Source: Mycteria americana
Lineage: Eukaryota > Chordata > Aves > Ciconiiformes > Ciconiidae
Length of the DNA: 64,000 nt
Reading direction: 5' to 3'
Assembly (NCBI RefSeq): GCF_035582795.1
Contig: NC_134373.1
Span: forward strand, 26,506,501-26,570,500
Below are positions 51,201-64,000 of the stretch, in pieces. The notes beneath the pieces were generated by a model. It was not told the DNA's origin and did not search any database. It was given only the letters and a program-made list of their open reading frames with translations. The position numbers and the translations under genes were made by a program. Within the stretch, counting starts at the first letter, position 1. Every line of letters begins with the position of its first letter.

Positions 51201-52459
51201 AACTGTGGCATGTGGAGAAAGTACTGCTTATGGGGTCCATGGAATTGCTTGTGCTTGTTACCAGCTCATTGATCAGGAAGGATGGGGACACCAGGATCTT
51301 AAGGGTCTTTTAGCATTTAAATCTGACACAGGTTGCTGGACCAGGGCATCTAGCTAACCAGCTTACTGGTTGAACTGCGGCATGAAAAGAAAGGTGCGTT
51401 CTCTGTTTTTAAGGTCATTATATCAGTGATGTCTATGATATCAAGAAGCAGTCTTGGTTCACCTACAATGACCTGGAAGTGTCTAGAACTCTAGAGGCCA
51501 CTGTTCAGTGTGACAGAGACCGAAGCGGCTACATCTTCTTCTACATGCACAAGTAGGTGCCTTGGGGAATTTTGGTGCTAGTAATTACCTGCTGTTTGTG
51601 AGGAAGTGGGCTTCTCTTCTTCCTCTAGTCCTCTTTGCTGGGATGAAAAGTATCTTGATGCATTTGTCAGAAGAAATCATAGTCAGAATTATATGGGAGA
51701 ACAACGAAATTGAAGTGCTCTGAGTTCAGAGGTGTGGAATTGTCTGTCACTAATACCTAGGGTTTTAACAAGATGCATTAAATCATCTTTTAAGAAGGGG
51801 ATTCACTGTCTCAGCTATGCATTCATTGCACCAGGAATCATAATGGAGCTTGGGTTTTTTCCTTAAGTGCTGTGATATTTATAAATGCCTTTATCCCTGC
51901 TCTGGCAGTTGTGTTGTTGCAGCCATGGTCATCTCAGGACCTGGGCAAGATGAGGTTTGTAGGTAGAAGTGATACCTTTTCAGGCACACGGAACTGAAGA
52001 AGGGGTTTTGTGCCTCAAGTTTGTCCCCTTCTTCTGTCTTTACTGGTTGCTCTAATAAAGGATATTACTTTATCTACAGACTGTGTCCTGTGTTGCTTCT
52101 GATTCTTTTACCAGCCAGGAGTTATTTTCACTATTGTTGCTGTTCTCTGAGGCTTACCACTGACCTTAGTCATTGTAATAAATGATTTTAAAAGTGCTGT
52201 GGAATTCAAGGAGCCTTGCTTAGGAGTGCCAGATAAGACATCTTTCTCTGCCAGGATCCGTGACGCTTGAGTTTGTGGATTAAATCCAGTTGCTGTTTCC
52301 CTCAGGGCTGTCATATGTAGCAGTTTGTTGTTGTACTTAAGTTTCACCATTGGTCTTTCCCTCTGTTCTAGGGATATCTTCGATGAGTTACTAGAAACAG
52401 AAAAAAACGCACAGCCACTTAGCATGGAAGTAGGAAGATCTGTTCGTCAGCCTCTGTGA
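18823..52459 (+). CDS. USP37: ubiquitin carboxyl-terminal hydrolase 37
   Basis: USP37 is a cysteine-protease deubiquitinase that stabilises cyclin A and other APC/C-CDH1 substrates to promote S-phase entry. Twenty-three coding exons join in frame to 988 aa (human 979). The order is an N-terminal PH-like domain (about 1-105), a Ser-rich linker, then the USP core with Cys box GNTCYMN (Cys352, exon 29149-29280). Zinc-ribbon pairs are C496-x2-C499 and C545-x2-C548. A long insert carries UIM1 (about 713-731), a KEN box (791-793), UIM2 (about 813-831) and UIM3 (about 838-856). The His box is GHYISDVYD (His915). The catalytic elements are intact. Relative to human, about five residues are inserted after NSP in the exon 31716-31921, and the proline after the CDK2 site Ser628 is Thr here. 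The start ATG is the first in the exon and matches the conserved N-terminus. Confidence 0.98.
24238..24264. repeat. poly-T tract in USP37 intron
   Basis: An uninterrupted run of about 27 T sits in the intron before exon 24625-24806. It may be the tail of a degraded retroelement or a simple repeat; no element body is recognisable beside it. Confidence 0.8.
27667..27720 (+). other. USP37: long polypyrimidine tract ending in CAGG, strong decoy acceptor
   Basis: A T run, then mixed pyrimidine, then a C run (about 27667-27717) ends in CAGG inside the intron between exons 27467-27551 and 28514-28675. It looks like a better 3' splice site than the real one, but no open exon with a good donor follows. 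Confidence 0.4.
28005..28190. repeat. MIR-like CORE-SINE relic
   Basis: The segment has the recognisable order of MIR-type SINEs: GACGCTGTGCA, then a diverged middle, then ACACATGAGGGACTGAGG close to the MIR motif ACAGATGAGGAAACTGAGG. It is heavily diverged, which indicates an old amniote insertion. Confidence 0.5.
30544..30566. repeat. (TG)n microsatellite
   Basis: About 11 TG units in the USP37 intron 29281-31321. Confidence 0.9.
33330..33490. repeat. MIR-like CORE-SINE relic
   Basis: The order CTGTGAAATAGGT, CCCCATTTTGTGG, AAGTTGAGGCATAAAC follows the MIR consensus (CTGTGAGGTAGGT, CCCCATTTTACAG, GAAACTGAGGC). It lies in the intron after exon 33022-33139 and is strongly diverged. Confidence 0.6.
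36485..36605. repeat. MIR-like SINE relic, 3' part
   Basis: GGAAGTCTGTGGCAGAATAA, followed by a CAGGTCTC-like segment, resembles the 3' half of amniote MIR-type SINEs (GTCTGTGGCAGAGC, then CCCAGGTCTCC). It sits in the intron before exon 37428-37493. Confidence 0.5.
39560..40690 (+). mobile_element. 5'-truncated CR1 LINE
   Basis: A remnant of the CR1 reverse transcriptase is readable near 39625-39662 (SKAFDNVH, compare the family motif SKAFDTVPH). Further along are the CR1 3' landmarks: a GTTCTGTATCCAGCTTTGGG segment near 40172, a GGGAAAACTTCCTGATG segment near 40467, and a 3' end near 40650-40690 (ATTCCAAACTGTCCTAAATG) like the family's TTCCAACCTAAATG. The element is in sense orientation in the USP37 intron 38852-42665, is highly diverged with frames destroyed, and is 5' truncated as is usual for CR1. 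The left boundary is approximate. Confidence 0.75.
40803..41165 (-). repeat. possible solo LTR fossil
   Basis: A GC-richer segment directly follows the CR1. On the minus strand it carries GAATAAAG about 45 bases before an end resembling CACAACA, as LTRs do. I could not find matching terminal bases or a target-site duplication, and no internal retroviral sequence is present. If real it is an old, isolated LTR; family unknown. Confidence 0.2.
45941..46070. repeat. ancient amniote interspersed repeat, class uncertain
   Basis: TAAGAATGGCCATGCCAGGTC, followed by ATCTGCCTATCTCAGTGCC and a GATCCTTCCCTG end, resembles a widespread reptile-bird repeat with the order GAATGGCCAT, GGTCAGACCAAAGGTCC, TAGCCCAGTATCC, GTGATCC. 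It is highly diverged and lies in the intron after exon 45343-45509. Confidence 0.5.
47643..47662. repeat. (GA)n microsatellite
   Basis: About 10 GA units, with a G-rich left flank, in the intron after exon 47332-47392. Confidence 0.9.
49886..49905. repeat. poly-A tract
   Basis: A run of about 20 A in the intron after exon 49582-49697. No retroelement body is recognisable next to it. Confidence 0.8.
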
Positions 52460-52461
52460 AG

Positions 52462-52494
52462 AATAAAACACCTTGTTCCTCCTGAGGAACAAGG
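52462..52494 (+). other. USP37: AATAAA plus perfect 11-bp hairpin right after the USP37 stop
   Basis: The stop TGA is at 52457-52459. AATAAA follows at 52462-52467, then an exact inverted repeat: CCTTGTTCCTC (52471-52481), spacer CT, and its reverse complement (52484-52494). Whether it is a processing site or a structural element cannot be told from sequence. Confidence 0.8.
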
Positions 52495-54637
52495 AAGATT
52501 CTGAACTTGTGCCAGACACGCAGGAGTAACAAACAGCTCAGGGCCAAAACAAGAGACAAAAGGTAGAAATATGGGACGCTCGGTTTGTTGAACCATCTGT
52601 GCAAGTCCTGGGCCTGAACCATGCGTTTAAACCTTGACATCCCAGAGCGATCCTCCTGTGGTGAAGTTTTTATTGTTCCTCAAATAATTTTGTCAGCATG
52701 GAGCCTTAAAGAGTTGCATCAAGCCACAAGACTACAGCTGCTCGTAAACTGATTTAAAAAAGATAGTGCAAAAAGAGACTTGACTTTAAAAGCCCATTCA
52801 CCTGTGAGACGTGAGTGGCGAAGATTTACATATCACTTGGCATTTTTTTTTTCTCCAAGAGCAATTTAAGCAATAGATTCTGTAACCTGGCGTGTGTTGT
52901 GTTAGTAATATTCACTGGAAGCCCAGATCACTGAGTATGCTCTTGCCAGTCATCTCGCTAACAGGCATTTTGGAATCACTCAAGCTGATGCGTTTTGACA
53001 TTCATGGGTTTGTAAGCGTTCCGCTATTTACATGCGGTTCCAGGAAACAAACTGTTGGTGCTGTGGAATGTATTGCATACCTGGTGGCAGCTCTGTCGTT
53101 TTTTTACACCATTCACTGTCATCCTCCTTTAGACGTGACATTATATTTGTGATTTCTTTTGTTTTACAAGTTCTGTTATTTGATTGCATTTTCTTCATAA
53201 GGTTGTTGCATAAGTACCATTTGGAGAGGAGAGGTCTCTCTTTGGGTGTGCAGTATTTCGCACTGAAGTTGCATTGCTTAGGGCTGCTTCGATGTAACTC
53301 TGGGGGCAGGTGAACACCTGGAGCAGACTGAGAACAGTAGCAGGAGGTGAGCAACAGCCACTTTGCATCTTCTGGGAGGGAAAGAGCATTTTAGCGTTAC
53401 CCTTTCTGTGCAGGCCTGGGTCATCGTGAATCGGGAACGGTGGGAGAAGGCAGGGTCTGCAGGATAGCGCTTGGCACTTGAATTGCTCTTTGACTGAACC
53501 GTGGTCTTGCCTTGGTCGTCTTGTATCGCAGGGTAAGAGGATTTTTACTGCAGCTATGCCTCTGTTCTCCTTTCTGAGGAGTGCAGAGCACTCAAACTGT
53601 GAAACTAAACCAGGTGGAAAGGTTTCAGAAAGCCCATGTTCAGCATTAACAGAACGCGGTTAGGAAGGAGTGTTGTGTTTTACTGGATTTAGAGACATGA
53701 TGCTCCTTTTATGGCTTGTTTCAGCAGGAGGGGAAAAGCCTAGTGATTTCATTTTTTCAGCACCTTCGCACTTATTTAGCAGGGGCAGATGTTTCCTTTT
53801 GCTGGCATTTACTCATTTCAGAGAAACTGCTGCTGTTAAGCAGAGTAGTTGCTCTGTTTTGGCCTCTAGTTCTGATTTTTGCAGCTTGAGTTTGAGGTGA
53901 AATACTTCTTTTTAAAAAAAAAACAAACCCACTTTTTTTTGCTGTTGAGATAGTTTCTGGGTTTTTTAAACTATCGTTAGGATTTTCTCAGGAATAAATC
54001 AGCTGAAGCAAAGCAGACAAAACCATCGATTCAGGAGACAGCAGGCACCTCTTTCATGGGAACTTCCACAGCAGTTTGTCCTAGCCGGCTGGCATGGGGA
54101 TGCTACCTCAGTGACGGCTTCTCGCCTCTGTGTGCAGCAGTGAACGACAGCTGCCGGTAGTCCTCCCCAAGCCAAGTACTTTGGGGACCCCAGCGTGGTG
54201 AAAGGACTGACTGACCTTCCAGTCCACGTGTCGGATGAGCCCAGTAGACCTGGTCAGGGTGAGACCTTTCTGGTTTCCGAGCTAGGAGCGAATGTTTGAT
54301 TGTAAACATGACAGAGCCTTTATCTTGTGAGATGCAGCCCTGAGTGGGTGTATATGTTAATTTATTACAAAGCATTATACTTTTCTATTGTCGATACTAA
54401 TTTTGGCAGAATTCTGGGCGATGGGAAGAGGTGGTGATGTGGGAGTTGTCCTTTGAACTGATCGCCCCTGCGAGTGTGATGAAGGGACTGCTCCGTCCAG
54501 AGTGCAAATCCATTTTCCCCAAGCGCATCCTATGCTAGTGCTGTAAATAACCGGTATTCCTGTAGTATCAGAAGTCAGCGCTGCTTTTTTGGGTGGCAAG
54601 GTTGTTTTTGCAAGGCGCTGCACTCCAGTTAATTTAT

Positions 54638-54643
54638 AATAAA
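54638..54643 (+). terminator. USP37: candidate internal USP37 poly(A) signal
   Basis: AATAAA within TTTATAATAAAAGC; cleavage near 54665 would give a 2.2-kb 3' UTR. Confidence 0.4.
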
Positions 54644-55949
54644 AGCAAACATTGCCTGACTTTCCAGTGCAGTAACTTTTGTTTAAAACCAGTTTTTGTT
54701 TGGATCAAGATGCAAAAGCTGATGCTTGAAACCAGCGTTCCTTGTTTTGTGAAAAGTTCTTGCTTATTATTCTAGCCATTAAGAATTTGCAGACATCTCT
54801 ATTAATTAATTTAAGGTTTTTGTTTGGCATATGGCAGCTCAGTTTCACCTTCACCCTGGCAGGAGTGTCTGTGGAGCCCCTTCCTTGCAGAAGCCAGCTT
54901 TCTCCCTGTCCGAGAGCAGCGGGGAGGAAGACGGGTGTGTAATCCTCGAGGGGTGTGCTGCCCACCAGCTGTAACGTTCCCACCGCTCACGCTGTCACAG
55001 CAGCAAGTTCAGTAAGGTCATCCCTTCCAGGTGGGGTACCCATCCTGGGGTATAGGTAGGTGGAGAAGTTCAGTGGCGGTCCCTGAATGCGTGCAGGCTC
55101 CTCCTCAGATGTACGGAGTCCCAGTTAAACATTTACCCGCTCCTGAATCAGCCTAGGTTAGTCCAAGCATGATTCAGCACATAAACACAAGGAACTCCCA
55201 TCTTGACGCTCCTCTTGCCCCTTTGTTATTTGACTGCGATAATTTGGGTTTGATTTACTCCCCTACTCCGAGAGGTGAAAAACTGTTCGTGTCAATGAAC
55301 TGGAGCTTGTGTGCACGGGTCCCTGGGGAGCCCTGGCCAGCGGGGCTGCACAAAGAGCCTTTGCAAAGCAAGGACTGGTTTCACGACCGGAGCGGCAGCT
55401 TGAGACCGATGTGAGGAGCTGAGCAGGAGGAGGAACAGGGCTCTCCGACGCCTGTGGCCATGGCATCGCCTTCCACCTCCTGCTTGGTGCAGCACAGATA
55501 ACCATCGCCTGTGCATCTTCCTTCCCGTCCCGCATCCCGAGGAAGGGCTGATGGCCAGCCCAGCACTTCCTGCTGTGGTTGACCCTGGCACGGGGCACGT
55601 GGGGATCGCCATGCTTCGGGGGGGGGCTGGGAATAACTCATCTGCTTTGTTTTCTTTTTAATGGAGCCAGTTATCCCTGTAATCGCCCGCCAAAGAGAGA
55701 AAAAGGGGTGCGGGATTCTTGGCAGCTGCTGCCCATGTAGCTCTGCTGCCGGACTCCAGCCTTGCCTGCCGCGGGGTGGCCACTGCTGGTTTCTGCCTGC
55801 ACCCTGACTTTCTGGTTCTTTACACTGTTGATGTGGAGCAGCACTTTTCTCTGTGTTTTAGCAGACCTGTTCCTCTCTATTCTTTACAGTTTTTGCTCTT
55901 GGGTTCCCCCTGCCCCTTTTTAAATGATGTGTAGATAGATTTTTGTGAA

Positions 55950-55955
55950 ATTAAA
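55950..55955 (+). terminator. USP37: likely distal USP37 poly(A) signal
   Basis: ATTAAA at 55950-55955 is followed within 30 nt by a TCTCTTGGTTTGGG-type T/GT-rich downstream element. After it the sequence turns GC-rich and intergenic. Confidence 0.5.
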
Positions 55956-55979
55956 ACCTCTTTATTAACCCTCTCTTGG

Positions 55980-56610
55980 TTTGGGATCTTATTTCCACGC
56001 TGCCTGGGCTGCTGCCTCTTGGACGCCACGGACGATGGGCACCGCACCTCCACCCCTGTTTGGCGTTGGGACTTTGCTCAGTTGCCCAGGAACATCGTGT
56101 GTTTGTTCAGCGCCTCCGGGCACATGCAAATCCCGGCCTTCCCACCAGGGACCTGTCCCCGCGGGGGAACACCAGTCCCTCTCGGGGTCCCCGTGGATCG
56201 CAAGCAGGAGGGAGATGCCCTCCTCCCCTCCCGGGGCAAGGACAAGTGCTCCCTGGTGTCCGTCCCCACACATGCGCCATCCCATCAGCCTGTGGCTTGT
56301 TGCTTTTACCTTTGGTACCGCATGTATTTACTGAGGTTCAGGCGATAACGGAGGGAGCGGCTCCAGCTGTATACCAGACCTTTAGCCCCGAGCCGCAGCT
56401 GATGGGATGGGATGGGATGGGATGGGGGAGCCCTGGCTCCCCAGGGGTACCCAAGGGGTGGGCAGCTTGTGCATCACCTCTGACTGCAGGGGGGGGAAAA
56501 GGAGCTGAGGGTCCTTCCCTGCGGTGTCTCGGTGCCTGGTCAAGACCCGTGTCCCCCTGCGTGCCATCTCTGCCAAATTGAGCCCAGGGGTCGGGGGGAA
56601 GAAGCAGCCC
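55980..56610. other. intergenic gap between convergent USP37 and VIL1
   Basis: About 630 bp of GC-rich DNA separates the two predicted 3' ends. The open frames here are compositional. The only distinct structure is the GATGG repeat at 56401-56428. Confidence 0.55.
56401..56428 (+). repeat. GATGG pentamer repeat, G-quadruplex motif
   Basis: Five GATGG units give five GGG runs with 2-nt AT loops on the plus strand, an ideal parallel G-quadruplex sequence. It lies about 450 bp past the USP37 end and about 200 bp past the VIL1 end. Confidence 0.85.
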
Positions 56611-56626
56611 TGCTCTCCAAATCCAT

Positions 56627-56632
56627 TTTATT
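56627..56632 (-). terminator. VIL1: VIL1 poly(A) signal
   Basis: TTTATT at 56627-56632 gives AATAAA on the minus strand, 48 nt after the VIL1 stop. Cleavage is expected near 56605-56615, so the 3' UTR is very short. Confidence 0.75.
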
Positions 56633-56679
56633 TAACAAAAATAACGAGCTGGGGTTGTCCCTGTGCCCAGGCTCCTGCC

Positions 56680-62406
<5,727 letters not shown>

Positions 62407-62417
62407 GGTGATGGGTC

Positions 62418-63444
62418 CTGCAGGCAAGGGGACCTGCCAGGGCATCGGCAACACCCTCGTTAATGGCAGGCAGTGTCATTAAGAGCTGGAACAGAGCCAG
62501 CCTGCTGTGCCATCTGCTGCCCTGCCCGATCTGCAGCCAGTCGGGCCATAAACCCCCCGTCTGGAGCTGCACGGGGTAAGGGGACCCCCCCCCAGCACCC
62601 CGGTGCCAGGGCTGCAGGCACGCAAGCAGGGCTGCCGTCCCCCTCGGCTTGGCTGGCACCGTGGCTAATGGGGCCTGTCATGGCTTCGTGCCAGGGTCCG
62701 CAGCGGGCAGGAGCGGGGTCCCCTGAGTGCCCCAGTGCCCCGTCCTGTGCCCGGGCACGGGGCAGGGCTGTGCAGGGCATCCCCAGCGCAGCAGCCACAG
62801 CTGGGTGACACCGCTGCGCAGCGACCTGCTCCTCCCCAGCGCCGGCAGGAACCGTCTTGGCATGACATGGCACAGCGTGGCACGGCCGCTGCTTGTGGCC
62901 CTGCGCACACACGCACGCACACACAGACATGTGCAAGCACACTCTGCCCGCTTCAGCCGCCCCCCACTCCCAACCCCACCACCGAATCCATGCCCCCCAC
63001 GGAGGGCACAGCCCGGCCCCACAGAGGTGCCAAGCGTGCCAGGGCTCAGCTCCGGTGCTGCCAAGGGTGCCCGCCGCCATCGCTGCCAGGCTGGCAGTGC
63101 TCGCCAGCCAGCAGGCAGGGGGGTCAGGCAGCTGGCGTTGGGCAAAGGCCCCCCCGTGCGCCCTGGCAGGGGAGAGCCAGCGGTGCCCGTCGGAGAGGTC
63201 TCTGCTCCCCCCGCCCCGCAAAACCCCGCCTGGTCCCACCACACTGCCCTGAAAGCACCCACATCCCCTCCCTCGGGTCCAGGGGGTGACATTCCCCCAG
63301 CGCAGCCCCAAGGTGGGGCACGGGTGGGTCCGCAAGGCCCGTGCCCAGGCCACCCTGGTGCCAGAAGCAGCGGTGGCCGTGGGATGTGCTGCCCCCCCCC
63401 CCCCCCCCCCGCCCACCCTCCAGTCCCCTGACCCAGCCCCTCAC
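62418..63444 (-). other. VIL1: VIL1 first intron (inferred)
   Basis: A strong acceptor (CCTTGCCTGCAG) precedes the start-codon exon at 62417, and a donor-like AAG before GTGAGG ends a candidate exon at 63445. Between them is GC-rich DNA with a CA/CG-rich patch near 62900-62945 and a run of 19 C at 63392-63410. The open frames here are compositional. Confidence 0.5.
63392..63410. repeat. poly-C/poly-G tract
   Basis: Nineteen C on the plus strand, so a G run in VIL1 RNA. It is a likely G-quadruplex former and a hard region to sequence accurately. Confidence 0.85.
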
Positions 63445-63520
63445 CTTCCCCGCAGAGCTGGGCACAGGTGAGTGTACCTAGGCAAAGTGCTCAGGTGCCA
63501 GCACCCAGGAGACCTTTGTC
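63445..63520 (-). other. VIL1: candidate noncoding first exon of VIL1
   Basis: The donor AAG followed by GTGAGGGG (exon end 63445) lies 70-100 nt downstream of a TATA/CArG element on the minus strand. Human VIL1 also has its ATG in exon 2. The exact start site is inferred from the TATA-like box. Confidence 0.4.
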
Positions 63521-63522
63521 CC
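63510..63522 (-). promoter_or_regulatory. VIL1: HNF4-like DR1 element
   Basis: On the minus strand GGGACAAAGGTCT matches a DR1 nuclear-receptor site of the HNF4 type with few deviations, near the predicted VIL1 start. HNF4A is a gut and kidney regulator, which fits villin expression; binding is inference. Confidence 0.3.
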
Positions 63523-63544
63523 CTCCTGTCCCAGCCTATGTTCA

Positions 63545-63554
63545 CCATATAAGG
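63545..63554 (-). promoter_or_regulatory. VIL1: perfect CArG box / TATA-like element upstream of VIL1
   Basis: CCATATAAGG (reverse CCTTATATGG) is an exact SRF-type CArG box, CC(A/T)6GG. Its TTATAT core, 25-35 nt before the inferred start, could also serve as a TATA box. It stands alone in GC-rich DNA. Confidence 0.45.
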
Positions 63555-63756
63555 GCAGGAACAGCCCGGAGTCAAGGTCCCCAGGGCCCTCCAAGGCTTC
63601 GCGGCACCTGAAGAGCCCCGTTACTCACGGGGTGATTGCCCCCCAGGTGCTATCGCAGCACAGGACAAGCCCAGGCACCCTGCCCACAGGCTTGCTGTGC
63701 CCGGGGTGGTACCTGCTGCCTTTCCCAGGCCTGCTCCCCTCTTGGCCCTCGGCACT

Positions 63757-64000
63757 GACCCCATGGTGATGGGGTTTTTGATGCCTGCCCCCCACCAAAA
63801 GGTTCCCCAAAGTTATAGTAATGGGCTGAACCAGGCCAGGGGGGGTGTCAGCCACAAAAAAGGGGGTGCCCTGATGCCACAGGGATGGGCTCTGCTGCTG
63901 CCCTCCACTCCCCGGTTCCCAAAACCCCCAAACCCTCCAGCCATGGAGCACTAAGCCCATGGCAATGGGTATTTTTTTGGTGCCTGCCCCCCCAAGAAGG
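63757..64000. repeat. duplicated segment at window end, second copy cut off
   Basis: A block starting CCCATGG, then a GATGGGG-like run, a T-rich stretch and TGCCTGCCCCCC, occurs at about 63760-63796 and again, diverged, at about 63956-63994. The offset is about 196 bp. This may be the start of a long-unit tandem array continuing outside the window. Confidence 0.5.

Larger units (their letters stand above)
18823..52459 (+). other. USP37: USP37 exon and intron map
   Basis: Coding exons are 18823-18978, 22514-22685, 23237-23337, 24625-24806, 25172-25246, 25829-25926, 27467-27551, 28514-28675, 29149-29280, 31322-31445, 31716-31921, 33022-33139, 34370-34449, 35810-35974, 37428-37493, 38701-38851, 42666-42918, 45343-45509, 47332-47392, 49582-49697, 50968-51037, 51414-51552 and 52372-52459. 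They sum to 2967 nt with stop, and every junction is GT-AG. The weakest donors are GTGTGA after 49697 and GTAGGT after 51552. The longest introns are 18979-22513 and 38852-42665. Introns hold SINE relics, one CR1, homopolymers and short microsatellites. I see no nested gene. Confidence 0.95.
52460..55975 (+). other. USP37: USP37 3' untranslated region
   Basis: About 3.5 kb follows the stop codon with no further exon. It becomes T-rich then GC-richer and ends at a likely poly(A) site near 55975. Internal AATAAA motifs at 52462-52467, near 53993 and at 54638-54643 could give shorter isoforms. Open frames here are short and unrecognised. Confidence 0.65.

Noticed and set aside
55976-56581. 201-codon plus-strand frame between USP37 and VIL1
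   Set aside because: It is compositionally biased, overlaps other frames and the GATGG repeat, and lies in the gap between two convergent 3' ends.
62460-63416. 318-codon minus-strand frame upstream of the VIL1 ATG
   Set aside because: It reads through a poly-G run and CA/CG repeats in GC-rich intron DNA, has no domain, and is interrupted by the likely VIL1 first intron structure.

Overview
The window is vertebrate nuclear DNA, most likely from a bird. Three split genes with consensus GT-AG introns assemble in frame over 50 coding exons. There is a truncated CR1 LINE, introns are short for a vertebrate, and GC-rich flanks alternate with AT-rich introns. The villin headpiece has the bird-type core known from chicken but differs from chicken at 7 of 35 positions, so the species is not chicken. 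Gene order (CNOT9, USP37, VIL1) is that of human 2q35. I see no prokaryotic system, CRISPR array, rRNA or tRNA.

Layout: 1 to about 3190 is a gene-poor GC-rich flank with a CpG island (about 2240-2560) and a very strong 78-nt hairpin. CNOT9 (minus) has its 3' UTR at about 3190-4737 and coding exons at 4738-17435. A CpG-rich bidirectional promoter (about 17215-18200) separates it from USP37 (plus, coding 18823-52459, 3' UTR to about 55975). A gap of about 650 bp holding a G-quadruplex motif separates the convergent ends of USP37 and VIL1. VIL1 (minus) codes over 56680-62406, with a probable noncoding first exon near 63445-63520. The last 450 bases are VIL1 upstream DNA with a duplicated segment.

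The genes do not form one pathway. CNOT9 is the conserved armadillo-repeat subunit of the CCR4-NOT deadenylase. USP37 is a cell-cycle deubiquitinase that opposes APC/C-CDH1. VIL1 is the actin-bundling protein of intestinal and renal microvilli. CNOT9 and USP37 probably share a housekeeping, growth-linked promoter. VIL1 appears to have its own TATA/CArG-type promoter.

The predicted proteins are 299 aa (CNOT9), 988 aa (USP37) and 826 aa (VIL1), all with consistent exon phases. Comparisons with human or chicken proteins use remembered reference sequences, not a database search. The most interesting points are the 37-bp palindrome at 2918-2995, a 95% identical 117-bp direct duplication inside CNOT9, loss of the proline after the known CDK2 site of USP37, a poly(A) hexamer plus perfect hairpin right after the USP37 stop codon, and a hairpin in a VIL1 intron.
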